NCBI GenBank assembly: GCA_945906835.1 | Contig: CAMDRL010000040.1 | Location: forward strand, 1 to 9,490 | DNA: 9,490 nt | Source of the DNA: Rickettsia typhi | GTDB lineage: Bacteria; Pseudomonadota; Alphaproteobacteria; Rickettsiales; UBA1997 | Reading direction: 5' to 3' | In this document: positions 1 through 7,322 of the stretch, piece after piece | How the letters are laid out: each line of letters starts with the position of its first letter | Position numbering within the stretch: position 1 is the first letter of the stretch | Position numbers and translations under genes: made by a program | Notes under the pieces: generated by a model | The model's database searches: none | The model's input: only the letters and a program-made list of their open reading frames with translations | Told to the model about the DNA's origin: nothing

Positions 1-813
1 TTTTGCATCTAACTCCTTTTTGCTGTTACGATGATCTAATTCATCGCCAGCATTTAAAATTACAGCAGCGCCTGCAATTCCTATTATCAAAAGCTCTGAT
101 CCAGTTAATGCTGGAGAAACTTCTGCACCCAAAAGCTGCACATTCTCACTAGTGGTAATAGCACTAGCAACTTCAATAATATTACTCAATATTGGAGTTT
201 TTGTTAAAACAGTTTTCACAGCATCATCAAATCTTATCAACTCAGCAAATTTACCAAATGGACCTAATTGTTTACTGGTCGAAGCATCAGCAATTCCTTG
301 CGCAATACCACCTTCACCAAGAATTGGACCAAAAATATCCAAAAGTGGCTCAAGCCAGTTAAATACTTCCCCTGCAATTGAAAAAGCACCTAAAGGAGTC
401 ATTATCGCGAATACTTGCAAAAGCTGATATTTCCAAATTTCTTCATCTTTTATACCAACTTTTTTAATCTCTCCATTCAAATCTGAAACAAGTTTATTAG
501 CATCTTCTTTATATTTCTTACCACCTTCACCACCAATAAGAGTACCAAGATCATTTATCATCCTGCTACACATAGCTTCATCAAGAAGCTGACCGCTCTC
601 TATTTTATATTGCCATTTTTCAATTAACTCCGCCTGCTTAGGATCATTAGGATTTTGATGGCGCTTAAAACCCTCTAATGCAATACGCATCACATCTTCA
701 GAAAACTGCTGATACTTATTAGTTTTTTTAGGATCTGAAGAGGCCAAGGTAGCTAAGGCTGTCTCTTTAAAATTATTTATCGCGCCTGAAAAAAAACTTT
801 GTTTCTGTGACAT
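1..813 (-). CDS. Hypothetical protein with hydrophobic segments, N-terminal part only (cut by window edge)
   Basis: An open frame begins with ATG at 813-811 and runs 271 codons without a stop to base 1, so the C terminus lies outside the window. The product starts MSQKQSFFSGAINNF. Residues 1-125 are hydrophilic and probably helical. Residues about 130-165 are hydrophobic and rich in Gly, Pro and Phe (LLQVFAIMTPLGAFSIAG), and residues about 239-255 (ELLIIGIAGAAVILNAG) could be a second membrane segment. No signal peptide is seen. I do not recognise the family and assign no function. An 'AGG' five bases before the ATG is a weak ribosome binding site. The gene diverges from pal across a 207-base gap. 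Codon use resembles that of the neighbours. The frame is believable because it stays open over 813 bases, its start lies in a promoter-like gap, and the protein has ordinary composition. A membrane protein or secreted effector is possible but unproven. Confidence 0.75.
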   Translation of the reverse strand, partial: MSQKQSFFSGAINNFKETALATLASSDPKKTNKYQQFSEDVMRIALEGFKRHQNPNDPKQAELIEKWQYKIESGQLLDEAMCSRMINDLGTLIGGEGGKKYKEDANKLVSDLNGEIKKVGIKDEEIWKYQLLQVFAIMTPLGAFSIAGEVFNWLEPLLDIFGPILGEGGIAQGIADASTSKQLGPFGKFAELIRFDDAVKTVLTKTPILSNIIEVASAITTSENVQLLGAEVSPALTGSELLIIGIAGAAVILNAGDELDHRNSKKELDAK

Positions 814-845
814 ATTACCTAAATTAATTTTATTAATTCTTATAC

Positions 846-866
846 ATTGGTCAACACAATACCAAT
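846..866. repeat. Inverted repeat ATTGGT-N9-ACCAAT, possible operator
   Basis: A perfect 6-bp inverted repeat (846-851 and 861-866) with a 9-base spacer overlaps the proposed -10 box and start site of the minus-strand gene. That position suits a repressor-binding dyad, but six base pairs in AT-rich DNA may be chance. Confidence 0.3.
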
Positions 867-884
867 ATTGATGAGTTGTTGCAA
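856..884 (-). promoter_or_regulatory. Possible promoter for the minus-strand hypothetical gene
   Basis: Read on the minus strand, TTGCAA (884-879) is followed after 17 bases by TATTGT (861-856), a fair match to sigma-70 boxes. The expected start is near 849, about 35 bases before the ATG at 813. In so AT-rich a region chance matches are common, so this is tentative. Confidence 0.35.
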
Positions 885-921
885 GATTTTATTACAATTA
901 TTTTAAATCAACTCTCATTTC

Positions 922-949
922 TTGACATTAGATAACTAAACATTAAATT
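922..949 (+). promoter_or_regulatory. Probable pal promoter
   Basis: A perfect -35 hexamer TTGACA (922-927) is followed after 16 bases by TAAATT (944-949), a 4/6 match to the -10 consensus. Transcription would start near 956, leaving a leader of about 65 bases before pal. Confidence 0.5.
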
Positions 950-1012
950 TTTCCACATCGTAATCATTCATATTTACATAGTGATATTCAACAATTTTTC
1001 AAACCAATAACT

Positions 1013-1016
1013 GAGG
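1013..1016 (+). promoter_or_regulatory. Ribosome binding site of pal
   Basis: GAGG lies four bases upstream of the ATG at 1021. It is one of the few clear Shine-Dalgarno matches in the window and supports the chosen pal start. Confidence 0.6.
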
Positions 1017-1020
1017 TCAT

Positions 1021-1560
1021 ATGTTAAAAAAATTACTAATTTTAGTTTCTATTTTTTTGCTAACTTCTTGCGGATCTGTATTCAAAAAAAATACTATCAA
1101 CAAAAATGAAGCTGAGAAAGATAATTTTGAAATTGAAGATACAGCAAAAGATCAAGCTTATCAACCAATTGAAAATGCTGGACAAGCTGAAGAGTTAAAT
1201 AAAGCAGCTGCAGAAGAAGAATCAGAAGTTGAAGTGCAAGATCGTGTATTTTTTACTTATGACTCAGCAGAACTTTCTTCTGATGCTAAAAAAATCCTTG
1301 ATACTCAAGCTTTGTGGTTAAAAAGTGACGCTTCAGTTAAAATTACCGTTGAAGGACATTGTGACGAAAAAGGAACTAGAGAATATAACATCGCTTTAGG
1401 TGATAAAAGAGCTACTGCTGCTAAAAATTATTTAGTTTCAGGTGGTGTAGAAACCTCAAGAATTAAAACAGTATCTTATGGCAAAGAACATCCCGTTTAC
1501 TTTGGAAGTGAAGAAAGCGTTATTTCTAAAAACAGAAGAGCTGTGACTGTAGCTAACTAA
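1021..1560 (+). CDS. pal: Peptidoglycan-associated lipoprotein Pal
   Basis: Pal is an outer-membrane lipoprotein that binds peptidoglycan and works with TolB and the TolQRA motor to hold the envelope together and aid constriction at division. The 179-residue product begins with a lipoprotein signal, MLKKLLILVSIFLLTSC, with lipobox LTSC and acylated Cys17. Residues 18-72 form an acidic, Ala/Glu-rich linker. Residues about 75-179 are an OmpA-like peptidoglycan-binding domain with the Pal signature EGHCDEKGTREYNIALGDKR (111-130), including Asp115 and Arg130, then VSYGKEHP (151-158) and NRRAV (171-175). The length is normal for Pal. A GAGG site four bases before the ATG and an upstream TTGACA support the start. 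In many proteobacteria pal follows tolB; here it stands alone, with a divergent unrelated gene upstream and a convergent operon downstream. No tol gene is visible in the window. The identification is firm. Confidence 0.96.
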   Translation: MLKKLLILVSIFLLTSCGSVFKKNTINKNEAEKDNFEIEDTAKDQAYQPIENAGQAEELNKAAAEEESEVEVQDRVFFTYDSAELSSDAKKILDTQALWLKSDASVKITVEGHCDEKGTREYNIALGDKRATAAKNYLVSGGVETSRIKTVSYGKEHPVYFGSEESVISKNRRAVTVAN

Positions 1561-1579
1561 CTTTTTGGTTATTACTTAG

Positions 1580-1654
1580 ATGTCTCCCTGAGCTTGTCGA
1601 AGGATGATTTAGGTCTTGGGCTTTAATCACCCTTTAACAAACTCAGGGAGACAT
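1580..1654. repeat. 75-bp palindromic element between convergent genes, possible terminator
   Basis: The outer arms ATGTCTCCCTGAG (1580-1592) and CTCAGGGAGACAT (1642-1654) are perfect 13-bp inverted complements. Inside, AAGG-A-TGATT (1600-1609) can pair with AATCA-C-CCTT (1625-1634), giving a long imperfect hairpin. On the plus strand it is followed by TGGGTATTTTT, so it could end pal transcription. On the minus strand no T-run follows, so it is a poorer terminator for the operon coming the other way. The core CCTGAG-N8-AGGATGA (1587-1607) recurs with the same spacing in the element at 4710-4780, so this looks like a dispersed repeat family rather than a simple terminator. Confidence 0.75.
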
Positions 1655-1670
1655 TGGGTATTTTTAGCTT

Positions 1671-4600
1671 TTAGTTAATAACTTCCAACCACATCTTGGT
1701 AATCTTCTCAGATAAAGAATTTTGCTCACAGCGCCATTTTAAATGCTTAAAATCAAGTGAATCAGTTTTTTGATCTTGATTGGCGCAAGCATAAAAATAT
1801 TCCCATTTACCATCTTTTTCATTAAATCTTTTTTGCAAACATTGCGAGCAAACACCTTTTAGCATGCATTGCATTGGTGCGTTGAGACTTGTAATTGCAA
1901 TATGATGAGGATTTAAAACTTCTTCTAATTCTTCGTGACGGATTCTGGAAATTTCATAAGACATACGCTCATTGCCAATAACAAAAACTCGATCAATTTC
2001 CTGAAAATCGAAAATGACATTAGGAATTTTTTTAAGACCATAAGAAACCATCGCTTCAGTAACAGAGCCTTTAAATTGAAAATCTTGTGACCTATTTAAT
2101 TTTAAATTAGGCTCTTCATCTTCAATGGCAAAAATTGCTACATCACTAAATTTTTCTATTATTTCTTGTCTTACAACAAAAGAATTTTTGCGATATCCAG
2201 CGAAGAAAATAATTTTACAGCCATTTTCTTTGTAAGCTTTAGCAATTGCCGCTAAAGGCATATTTCCTCTGCCTCCACCAACCAAAATCACAGTTTCATT
2301 TTTAGCAATTTCAGTGGGTTTTCCACTTGGTCCCATAAAAATTAATGGCTCGCCAATTTTAAAATTTTTGATTAGACTACTTGAGCCACCTGCATCAATG
2401 ATGATTCCGCTAATTAAACCCTGCTCTTTATCAACTGTTAAAGCCGTAGCTGTTACTCCTTCCATTGCCAAAGTTTGACCTGATATTTTTGAAGCTAAAG
2501 TGTGGTAATTTTGCAGACGGAAGATTTGTCCAAGTTGCGTTTGTTTTGCTAAAAGAGGTGCTTTTACAACTATTTCTACGGCATATTGAGAAAGTTGGTT
2601 GATTTCTTGAACTTGAACTAGAAATTCTTGATTTATTTTGGTTTGGAAGCTTAAAAATTTCTCCTTTTTAAGAGGAGTTTTACTTAATATTTCAGTAATT
2701 TTTTTATGTCCGAGCTTCGCACTTGCCATTGCTTTAACTACATTTCCTTCAAAGCTTGGATGAAGATCTCCAAAAAAACTTACTGATTTTTTGGTTATTT
2801 GATCAATTTTGGTTAAAATACTAAATTGTTGCGGTCTGGCGCTGCTGCTTTTTGCTACCTTTTTACCATTTTCATCAACTTCAACAAAATATTTTCCATC
2901 AATTTCAAAATCCAAACCATCTTCTAAAACTGGCGATATATTTGGCGAAGTGCCAGCTGCTATAAAAAGAGATTTACAATTAAAGGTTTTTTCTAAGCCT
3001 TGTTCATTCTTTATTTTCAAAGCCTCAATATGATCGAAGCGATCTAAAACAGCTTCTAAAGGCGTAACATTTTCAACAAATTCAACACCTTCTGCAAAAG
3101 CCTTAATCACTTCCTGATGATTGAATCTGTAAGAAGGAGAGCTTTGAATTTTTTTACGATAAAGAATTTTTACACCACCCCATTTTTTTAACAAAGCAGC
3201 TTTTTCATAAGTATTTTCAAGCTCCTCCGCATGTTTCAAAAACTCTTCTGCGATGATTTGTTGTTCTTCATTTAGCTCTTGTAAAATTTTTTCTTCACCA
3301 AAAATTTCTTTTAATTTTTTATATTTATCAGCAAATTTTTCTATTTGAATTAAATAATAAGCTTGAGCCTCACACGCTGTATCCATTGCTGTTAAGCCCG
3401 CACCCAATACCAGAATTGGCATTCTGATTTGTAAATTTGTGAAAAGTTCTTTTTTAAATGCACCTGTAAGTTGTAACGACATCAAAAAATCAGAAGCTGA
3501 ACGAATACCTTTAGCGAAGTTATTTTTAATGTCGATAATATTTGGTCGACCAGCTCCAATGCAAAGTGCCACATGGTCAAAACCATATTCTTCAAAAGCA
3601 ATTTTTTCAGTTATTGATGAACCAAAGCGAATACCACCAAACATACGAAAATTTGCTCTACGCTCTAAAAGTAGACGAATAATTTTTAGAAAATTCTTAT
3701 CCCATCTTGCCGTAATTCCATATTCAGCAACACCTCCAAAACCGTAAATCAAACGACTTGAAAGCGGTTCATAAATTTCACTAACAAATTTTATTGGCTT
3801 AAATTTTTTACGATTACCAAAAATATCAATACCAGAAATTTCCGCATCAAGAGGTTCAATTTTTAAACCATCAATTGCCACTATTTCATGACCATCATTG
3901 AGTAAATGATGCGCCAAAGTATAGCCAGCAGGCCCTAGGCCAGCAATTAGGATTTTTTTACCAGATTTTTTTTGGGGAACTGGTGATAAGGTATTTAAAG
4001 GATTCCAGCGCGTTAGAAGCGAATAAATTTCAAAACCATAAGGCAAAGCTAAAACATCTCTGAGAGTTTTTGTTTCAATTTGTGGAATATCTACAGGATC
4101 TTGTTTTTGATAAATACATGATTTCATACAATCATTACAGATTCTATGTCCCGTGCCTGCAATCATTGGATTATCTACCACAGCGATACTAAGAGCGGCA
4201 ATTGACAAGCCCTCTGATTTTAAAAAATTCATTTCAGAAATTCTTTCATCCAGTGGACATCCATGCATCTCAACATTCAAAACATCATATTTACAATTCT
4301 CTTGGTTTTTTTCTTTGATTCCAGTGCGACAAGAGTCTTTATTTTGGTTGTGACAAAAAATACAATAATTACTTTCGCCCAAAACTCTATTTAATGAAAA
4401 GCCCTGATCTGTAAGGTTAAAGCCATCACGATTGATTATTTTTTCCAAGGGCTTTATGGAAACTAAATTCTGTTGATCAGTTTTTTGAGGCAAAATAAAT
4501 AGAGCACCATTTTTGTGAAAATCTTTGCCAGATTTATTGTAAAGAGCGTAAGCAGAATAAAGAGTTAATTGCTCTAATTTTTTTTTCTGTTCTTGATTGA

Positions 4601-5141
4601 GAGTTTTTTCATTTAGCAATAATTCATCAATTTCATCAGCTAATTTTATCTCTAATTCATCAAGGTTTTTGTAAGAGATTTTTAGTTTTTCTAGAATTTT
4701 TAATCCAAAAAGAGATCCTGAGACAAGTTCAGGATGAAGGAGTGCTCCAATATCATCATGGGATTGTTTTAGGATCTCTTCCAATGATGTCTCATTAAAT
4801 TTCTTCGCCACAACTCTCTGCACAAAATCGCGTCTAATTTTATAAATCTTTTTATAAATTTGATGCTTTTTTTGTAACAAAGAATTTTCTTCTTTTATAA
4901 AAAAAAGATCAGCCAGAAAGTCTTCCAAAACACGCGCTACATCTATAAGAATATTAGCTTCATCTGCTTTAGAAAATGTTTGAGGATTTTGTTTTAAAAG
5001 AAGAAATTGCTGATAAATTTCTACATCTTTTTTTTGCAGAAATTCTGTAAATTTTTGATTTAATTTTAATAGACCATCTCTTTCATAAAGATCTTCAAAA
5101 GCAACACCAAAAGCTGGATTTAGCGGATTATTGTATGGCAT
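1671..5141 (-). CDS. Large FAD/Fe-S pyridine-nucleotide oxidoreductase, GltD-like plus PyrK-like fusion
   Basis: The 1156-residue product joins two flavoprotein halves. Residues 1-250 are a helical region of unknown role. Residues 260-342 hold eight cysteines (C260, C263, C271, C283, C295, C335, C338, C342), with GCPLDERISEMN and GHRICNDCMKSC matching the Fe-S domain at the start of GltD-type proteins. GLGPAG (401-406) is the FAD fold. GAGLTAMD (580-587) is the NAD(P)H fold, followed by a helical insert (about 597-650) and then GD (791-792), typical of the FAD-binding end. Residues about 838-1156 resemble PyrK or NfnA: a ferredoxin-reductase-like barrel, GGGRG (955-959) and a C-terminal cluster C1092-x5-C1098-x2-C1101...C1119 that probably binds [2Fe-2S]. 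The layout resembles NfnB plus NfnA in one chain, so electron transfer among NAD(P)H, flavins and Fe-S centres is likely; the substrate is unknown. The start at 5141 lies within the last codons of murE (14-base overlap), suggesting translational coupling. Residues about 122-144 come from an inserted palindromic repeat. Confidence 0.88.
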   Translation of the reverse strand: MPYNNPLNPAFGVAFEDLYERDGLLKLNQKFTEFLQKKDVEIYQQFLLLKQNPQTFSKADEANILIDVARVLEDFLADLFFIKEENSLLQKKHQIYKKIYKIRRDFVQRVVAKKFNETSLEEILKQSHDDIGALLHPELVSGSLFGLKILEKLKISYKNLDELEIKLADEIDELLLNEKTLNQEQKKKLEQLTLYSAYALYNKSGKDFHKNGALFILPQKTDQQNLVSIKPLEKIINRDGFNLTDQGFSLNRVLGESNYCIFCHNQNKDSCRTGIKEKNQENCKYDVLNVEMHGCPLDERISEMNFLKSEGLSIAALSIAVVDNPMIAGTGHRICNDCMKSCIYQKQDPVDIPQIETKTLRDVLALPYGFEIYSLLTRWNPLNTLSPVPQKKSGKKILIAGLGPAGYTLAHHLLNDGHEIVAIDGLKIEPLDAEISGIDIFGNRKKFKPIKFVSEIYEPLSSRLIYGFGGVAEYGITARWDKNFLKIIRLLLERRANFRMFGGIRFGSSITEKIAFEEYGFDHVALCIGAGRPNIIDIKNNFAKGIRSASDFLMSLQLTGAFKKELFTNLQIRMPILVLGAGLTAMDTACEAQAYYLIQIEKFADKYKKLKEIFGEEKILQELNEEQQIIAEEFLKHAEELENTYEKAALLKKWGGVKILYRKKIQSSPSYRFNHQEVIKAFAEGVEFVENVTPLEAVLDRFDHIEALKIKNEQGLEKTFNCKSLFIAAGTSPNISPVLEDGLDFEIDGKYFVEVDENGKKVAKSSSARPQQFSILTKIDQITKKSVSFFGDLHPSFEGNVVKAMASAKLGHKKITEILSKTPLKKEKFLSFQTKINQEFLVQVQEINQLSQYAVEIVVKAPLLAKQTQLGQIFRLQNYHTLASKISGQTLAMEGVTATALTVDKEQGLISGIIIDAGGSSSLIKNFKIGEPLIFMGPSGKPTEIAKNETVILVGGGRGNMPLAAIAKAYKENGCKIIFFAGYRKNSFVVRQEIIEKFSDVAIFAIEDEEPNLKLNRSQDFQFKGSVTEAMVSYGLKKIPNVIFDFQEIDRVFVIGNERMSYEISRIRHEELEEVLNPHHIAITSLNAPMQCMLKGVCSQCLQKRFNEKDGKWEYFYACANQDQKTDSLDFKHLKWRCEQNSLSEKITKMWLEVIN
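4710..4780. repeat. 71-bp palindromic element inserted in frame in the oxidoreductase gene
   Basis: AAGAGATCCT (4710-4719) and AGGATCTCTT (4771-4780) are perfect inverted complements. The pairing extends inward to 17 positions per arm (4710-4726 with 4764-4780), 15 of them Watson-Crick and two G-T. Inside, GATGA and TCATC, then GGAG and CTCC, can continue the stem. The core CCTGAG-N8-AGGATGA (4717-4737) is shared with the intergenic element at 1580-1654. On the minus strand it encodes residues about 122-144 of the oxidoreductase, including HPELVSGS, without a stop or frameshift. It resembles in kind the Rickettsia palindromic elements known inside protein genes; membership in any named family is not claimed. 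Confidence 0.75.
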
Positions 5142-6612
5142 TTTTTACGATTTTTTCTTCATCAAATTCAAATTTTTCATCACCAATCACTTGATATTTT
5201 TCATGACCCTTTCCTGCTAATATCAGAATATCTTCATTCTGTAGCATTGCAATTGCTTGCTTGATAGCCTCTTTACGATTAGCAATCTCAATAGTTTTTT
5301 TGAGATCACAGCCAGATAAAACCTCTTTTCTAATCATAGAGGCATCTTCTAAGCGGGGGTTATCATCTGTTATGATTATTAAATCAGCTAATTTACAAGC
5401 AATTTTTCCCATGATGGGACGCTTTTTTGCGTCACGATTTCCACCACAGCCAAACAGAACTAAAACCCTTGAATCCGTAAGTTTTCGAGCTAAATGTAAA
5501 ACCTTATCCAAGGCATCTGCCGTATGGGCAAAATCAATAAAAATTTGAGCTTTATTTTCTAAAGTAGTCACTTTTTGCATTCTTCCAGAAACAGACTCAA
5601 TTTGTGAAATTTTTTTTAATAAAATTTCTAATTTTTCATTCGACATTTCATGTTTTGACATCACAGCGGCAAGAACACATAAGATATTGTAAGCCTGAAA
5701 TTCACCAGCAATATCAAATTTGATGACATGTTTTTTATTTCTAAATTCAAAAATAATTTCTTGCTGCAAATCTTTAGTTTTAATTTCACAAATTTTGAAA
5801 TCAGAATTTTTAAAACCATAAGTAAAAATTTTATGATTTTTTTGCTGACATATTTTTAAAATTTCTGCAAACTCAGGAATATCAGAATTTAAAACCACAT
5901 TTGAACCATCTTTCAAAACATTTTTGAATAACAACATTTTGCATTCAAAATATTCAGCCATTGATTTGTGATAATCTAAATGGTCTTGTGTAAAATTTGT
6001 GAAAGCACCAACTAAAATTTCTAAACCAGCAATTCTTTTTTGTTCCAAACCAATTGAACTGGCTTCGATAAAAACATCATCAACAGCATTTTGCTTCAGA
6101 ACTGCTAAATTTTTATAAAAAGAAACAATGTCTGGCGTGGTTAAAATGCTTTTTTGCAAAACTGATTGATCGACATTGCTTACAACACCAAGAGTTCCAA
6201 TAGAAGCTGATTTTTTCCCCAAAAATTGTAAAATTTGTCTCCCAAATTCAGCAACTGTGGTTTTTCCATTAGTTCCTGTAACTGCGTAAATATTAGCTGG
6301 AAGTGGCGAATAGAAAATTTTTAAAAATTCTACTAAAAGTTCGAAAGGGTCAGAAGATTTTATTTTAACAATTTTTTTTAAATCAAATTCATCACAAATA
6401 GAAAAGTCATCAGAGACAATAACAGCGGCACCATTTTTAATAGCTGCCAAAATAAATTCAGAACCATTTTTTGACTTACCTGGAAGAGCGAAAAATATTG
6501 AATTTTTTTTCACCAAACGAGAATCAATTTCAATATCACAAATTTCTAAATCAGAATTTCCAATAACTTCGTTTATGGTTTTGCATTGTTGTAAAATTTT
6601 TTCTAAATTCAT
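5128..6612 (-). CDS. murE: UDP-N-acetylmuramoyl-tripeptide synthetase MurE (meso-diaminopimelate-adding)
   Basis: This cytoplasmic Mur ligase adds the third stem residue to UDP-MurNAc-L-Ala-D-Glu, using ATP, in peptidoglycan precursor synthesis. The 494-residue length is normal. The N-terminal substrate domain (about 1-105) is followed by the ATP loop TGTNGKTT (112-119), LTTPDI (157-162), EASSIGLEQKR (183-193), NFTQDHLDYH (206-215) and the region CKMLLF with Lys225, the likely carbamylated lysine. The C-terminal domain has GRMQ (343-346), DFAHTADAL (360-368) and DNPR (417-420), the motif of enzymes that select meso-diaminopimelate rather than lysine. AGKGHE (466-471) is also present. The start shares one base with the pyrF stop (TAATG), and the 3' end overlaps the next gene by 14 bases, so all three are probably co-translated. 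murE normally lies in the dcw cluster with murF and mraY; here it does not. The identification is firm. Confidence 0.97.
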   Translation of the reverse strand: MNLEKILQQCKTINEVIGNSDLEICDIEIDSRLVKKNSIFFALPGKSKNGSEFILAAIKNGAAVIVSDDFSICDEFDLKKIVKIKSSDPFELLVEFLKIFYSPLPANIYAVTGTNGKTTVAEFGRQILQFLGKKSASIGTLGVVSNVDQSVLQKSILTTPDIVSFYKNLAVLKQNAVDDVFIEASSIGLEQKRIAGLEILVGAFTNFTQDHLDYHKSMAEYFECKMLLFKNVLKDGSNVVLNSDIPEFAEILKICQQKNHKIFTYGFKNSDFKICEIKTKDLQQEIIFEFRNKKHVIKFDIAGEFQAYNILCVLAAVMSKHEMSNEKLEILLKKISQIESVSGRMQKVTTLENKAQIFIDFAHTADALDKVLHLARKLTDSRVLVLFGCGGNRDAKKRPIMGKIACKLADLIIITDDNPRLEDASMIRKEVLSGCDLKKTIEIANRKEAIKQAIAMLQNEDILILAGKGHEKYQVIGDEKFEFDEEKIVKNAIQ

Positions 6613-7313
6613 TAAACAACTTCTCCAATAAGTTGGTTAAATTTCTGTGCTGCTAATTGAGGATTTTCACTGCGGGTAATTGGCCTTCCAACCACCAAAT
6701 AAGAACTACCATTTTGTAAGGCAGTTTTTACATCTGCCACTCTTTTTTGATCATCATTGGCAATTTTTTCCAATCTAATTCCGGGAGTTACAATAGAAAA
6801 TTTATACCCCAATTCTTGGCGTAAGTTTTTTGCTTCAAGGGCAGAAGCAACAACCCCATCAAGACCAGAATCAATAGCCATTTTGGTTTTCTTTAAAACC
6901 AATTCTTCAAGTGATAATTTTTTATCAAAGCCCATTTCGGACAAATCATTTTGATCTAAATTAGTTAAAACCGTAACACCAATTAACTGCATTTTGCCCT
7001 TATTGGCGGCGGCTTGCTTCATAATATCAGAACTTGCAGTGTGAATTGTTAAGATATCAATTTCATATTGTGATAAGTTATTCACAGCGCGCGCAACAGT
7101 TTCAGAAATGTCGTAAAGTTTGAGATCAGCGAAGATTTTTTTATTTTTATTTTTTAGCCATTCAATCATCTTAAAATAAGAGCCGCTCATCATAAGCTCT
7201 AAGCCAATTTTATAAAAAACTGCTTCATTAGAAATTTGTTCAACTAAATTCTTTGCCGATTCAAAATCAGCAACATCTAAAGCAACAATTAAGCGATTTT
7301 TAACTAAAATCAT
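6612..7313 (-). CDS. pyrF: Orotidine 5'-phosphate decarboxylase
   Basis: PyrF decarboxylates orotidine monophosphate to UMP, the last step of de novo pyrimidine synthesis in the cytoplasm. The 233-residue product is a complete bacterial-type barrel. ALDVADFESA (11-20) supplies the first substrate-binding Asp (D13), and YKIGLEL (34-40) the phosphate-side Lys35. FADLKLYDI (61-69) carries the catalytic D-x-K-x-x-D set D63, K65, D68; the family more often reads DLKFHDIPNTV, so LYDISETV is a variant with the catalytic residues kept. GVTVLT, VTPGIR and VVGRPIT follow in the normal order. The ATG at 7313 has no obvious Shine-Dalgarno sequence but gives the expected N terminus. It follows plsY by 9 bases, and its TAA overlaps the murE ATG. 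Its presence argues that the organism makes its own pyrimidines, unlike Rickettsia proper. Confidence 0.97.
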   Translation of the reverse strand: MILVKNRLIVALDVADFESAKNLVEQISNEAVFYKIGLELMMSGSYFKMIEWLKNKNKKIFADLKLYDISETVARAVNNLSQYEIDILTIHTASSDIMKQAAANKGKMQLIGVTVLTNLDQNDLSEMGFDKKLSLEELVLKKTKMAIDSGLDGVVASALEAKNLRQELGYKFSIVTPGIRLEKIANDDQKRVADVKTALQNGSSYLVVGRPITRSENPQLAAQKFNQLIGEVV

Positions 7314-7322
7314 GAGGGATGG

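Noticed and set aside
152..427. A 91-codon plus-strand open frame near the left edge
   Set aside because: It is antisense to a minus-strand frame that stays open for all 813 bases; the composition looks like a shadow.
3439..3747. Plus-strand frames within the oxidoreductase gene, also at 2809-3033 and 4153-4353
   Set aside because: They are antisense to strongly conserved motifs and have no ribosome binding sites or recognisable domains.
5261..5548. Plus-strand frames inside murE (5261-5548) and pyrF (6757-6954)
   Set aside because: They lie opposite conserved catalytic regions and are shadows.
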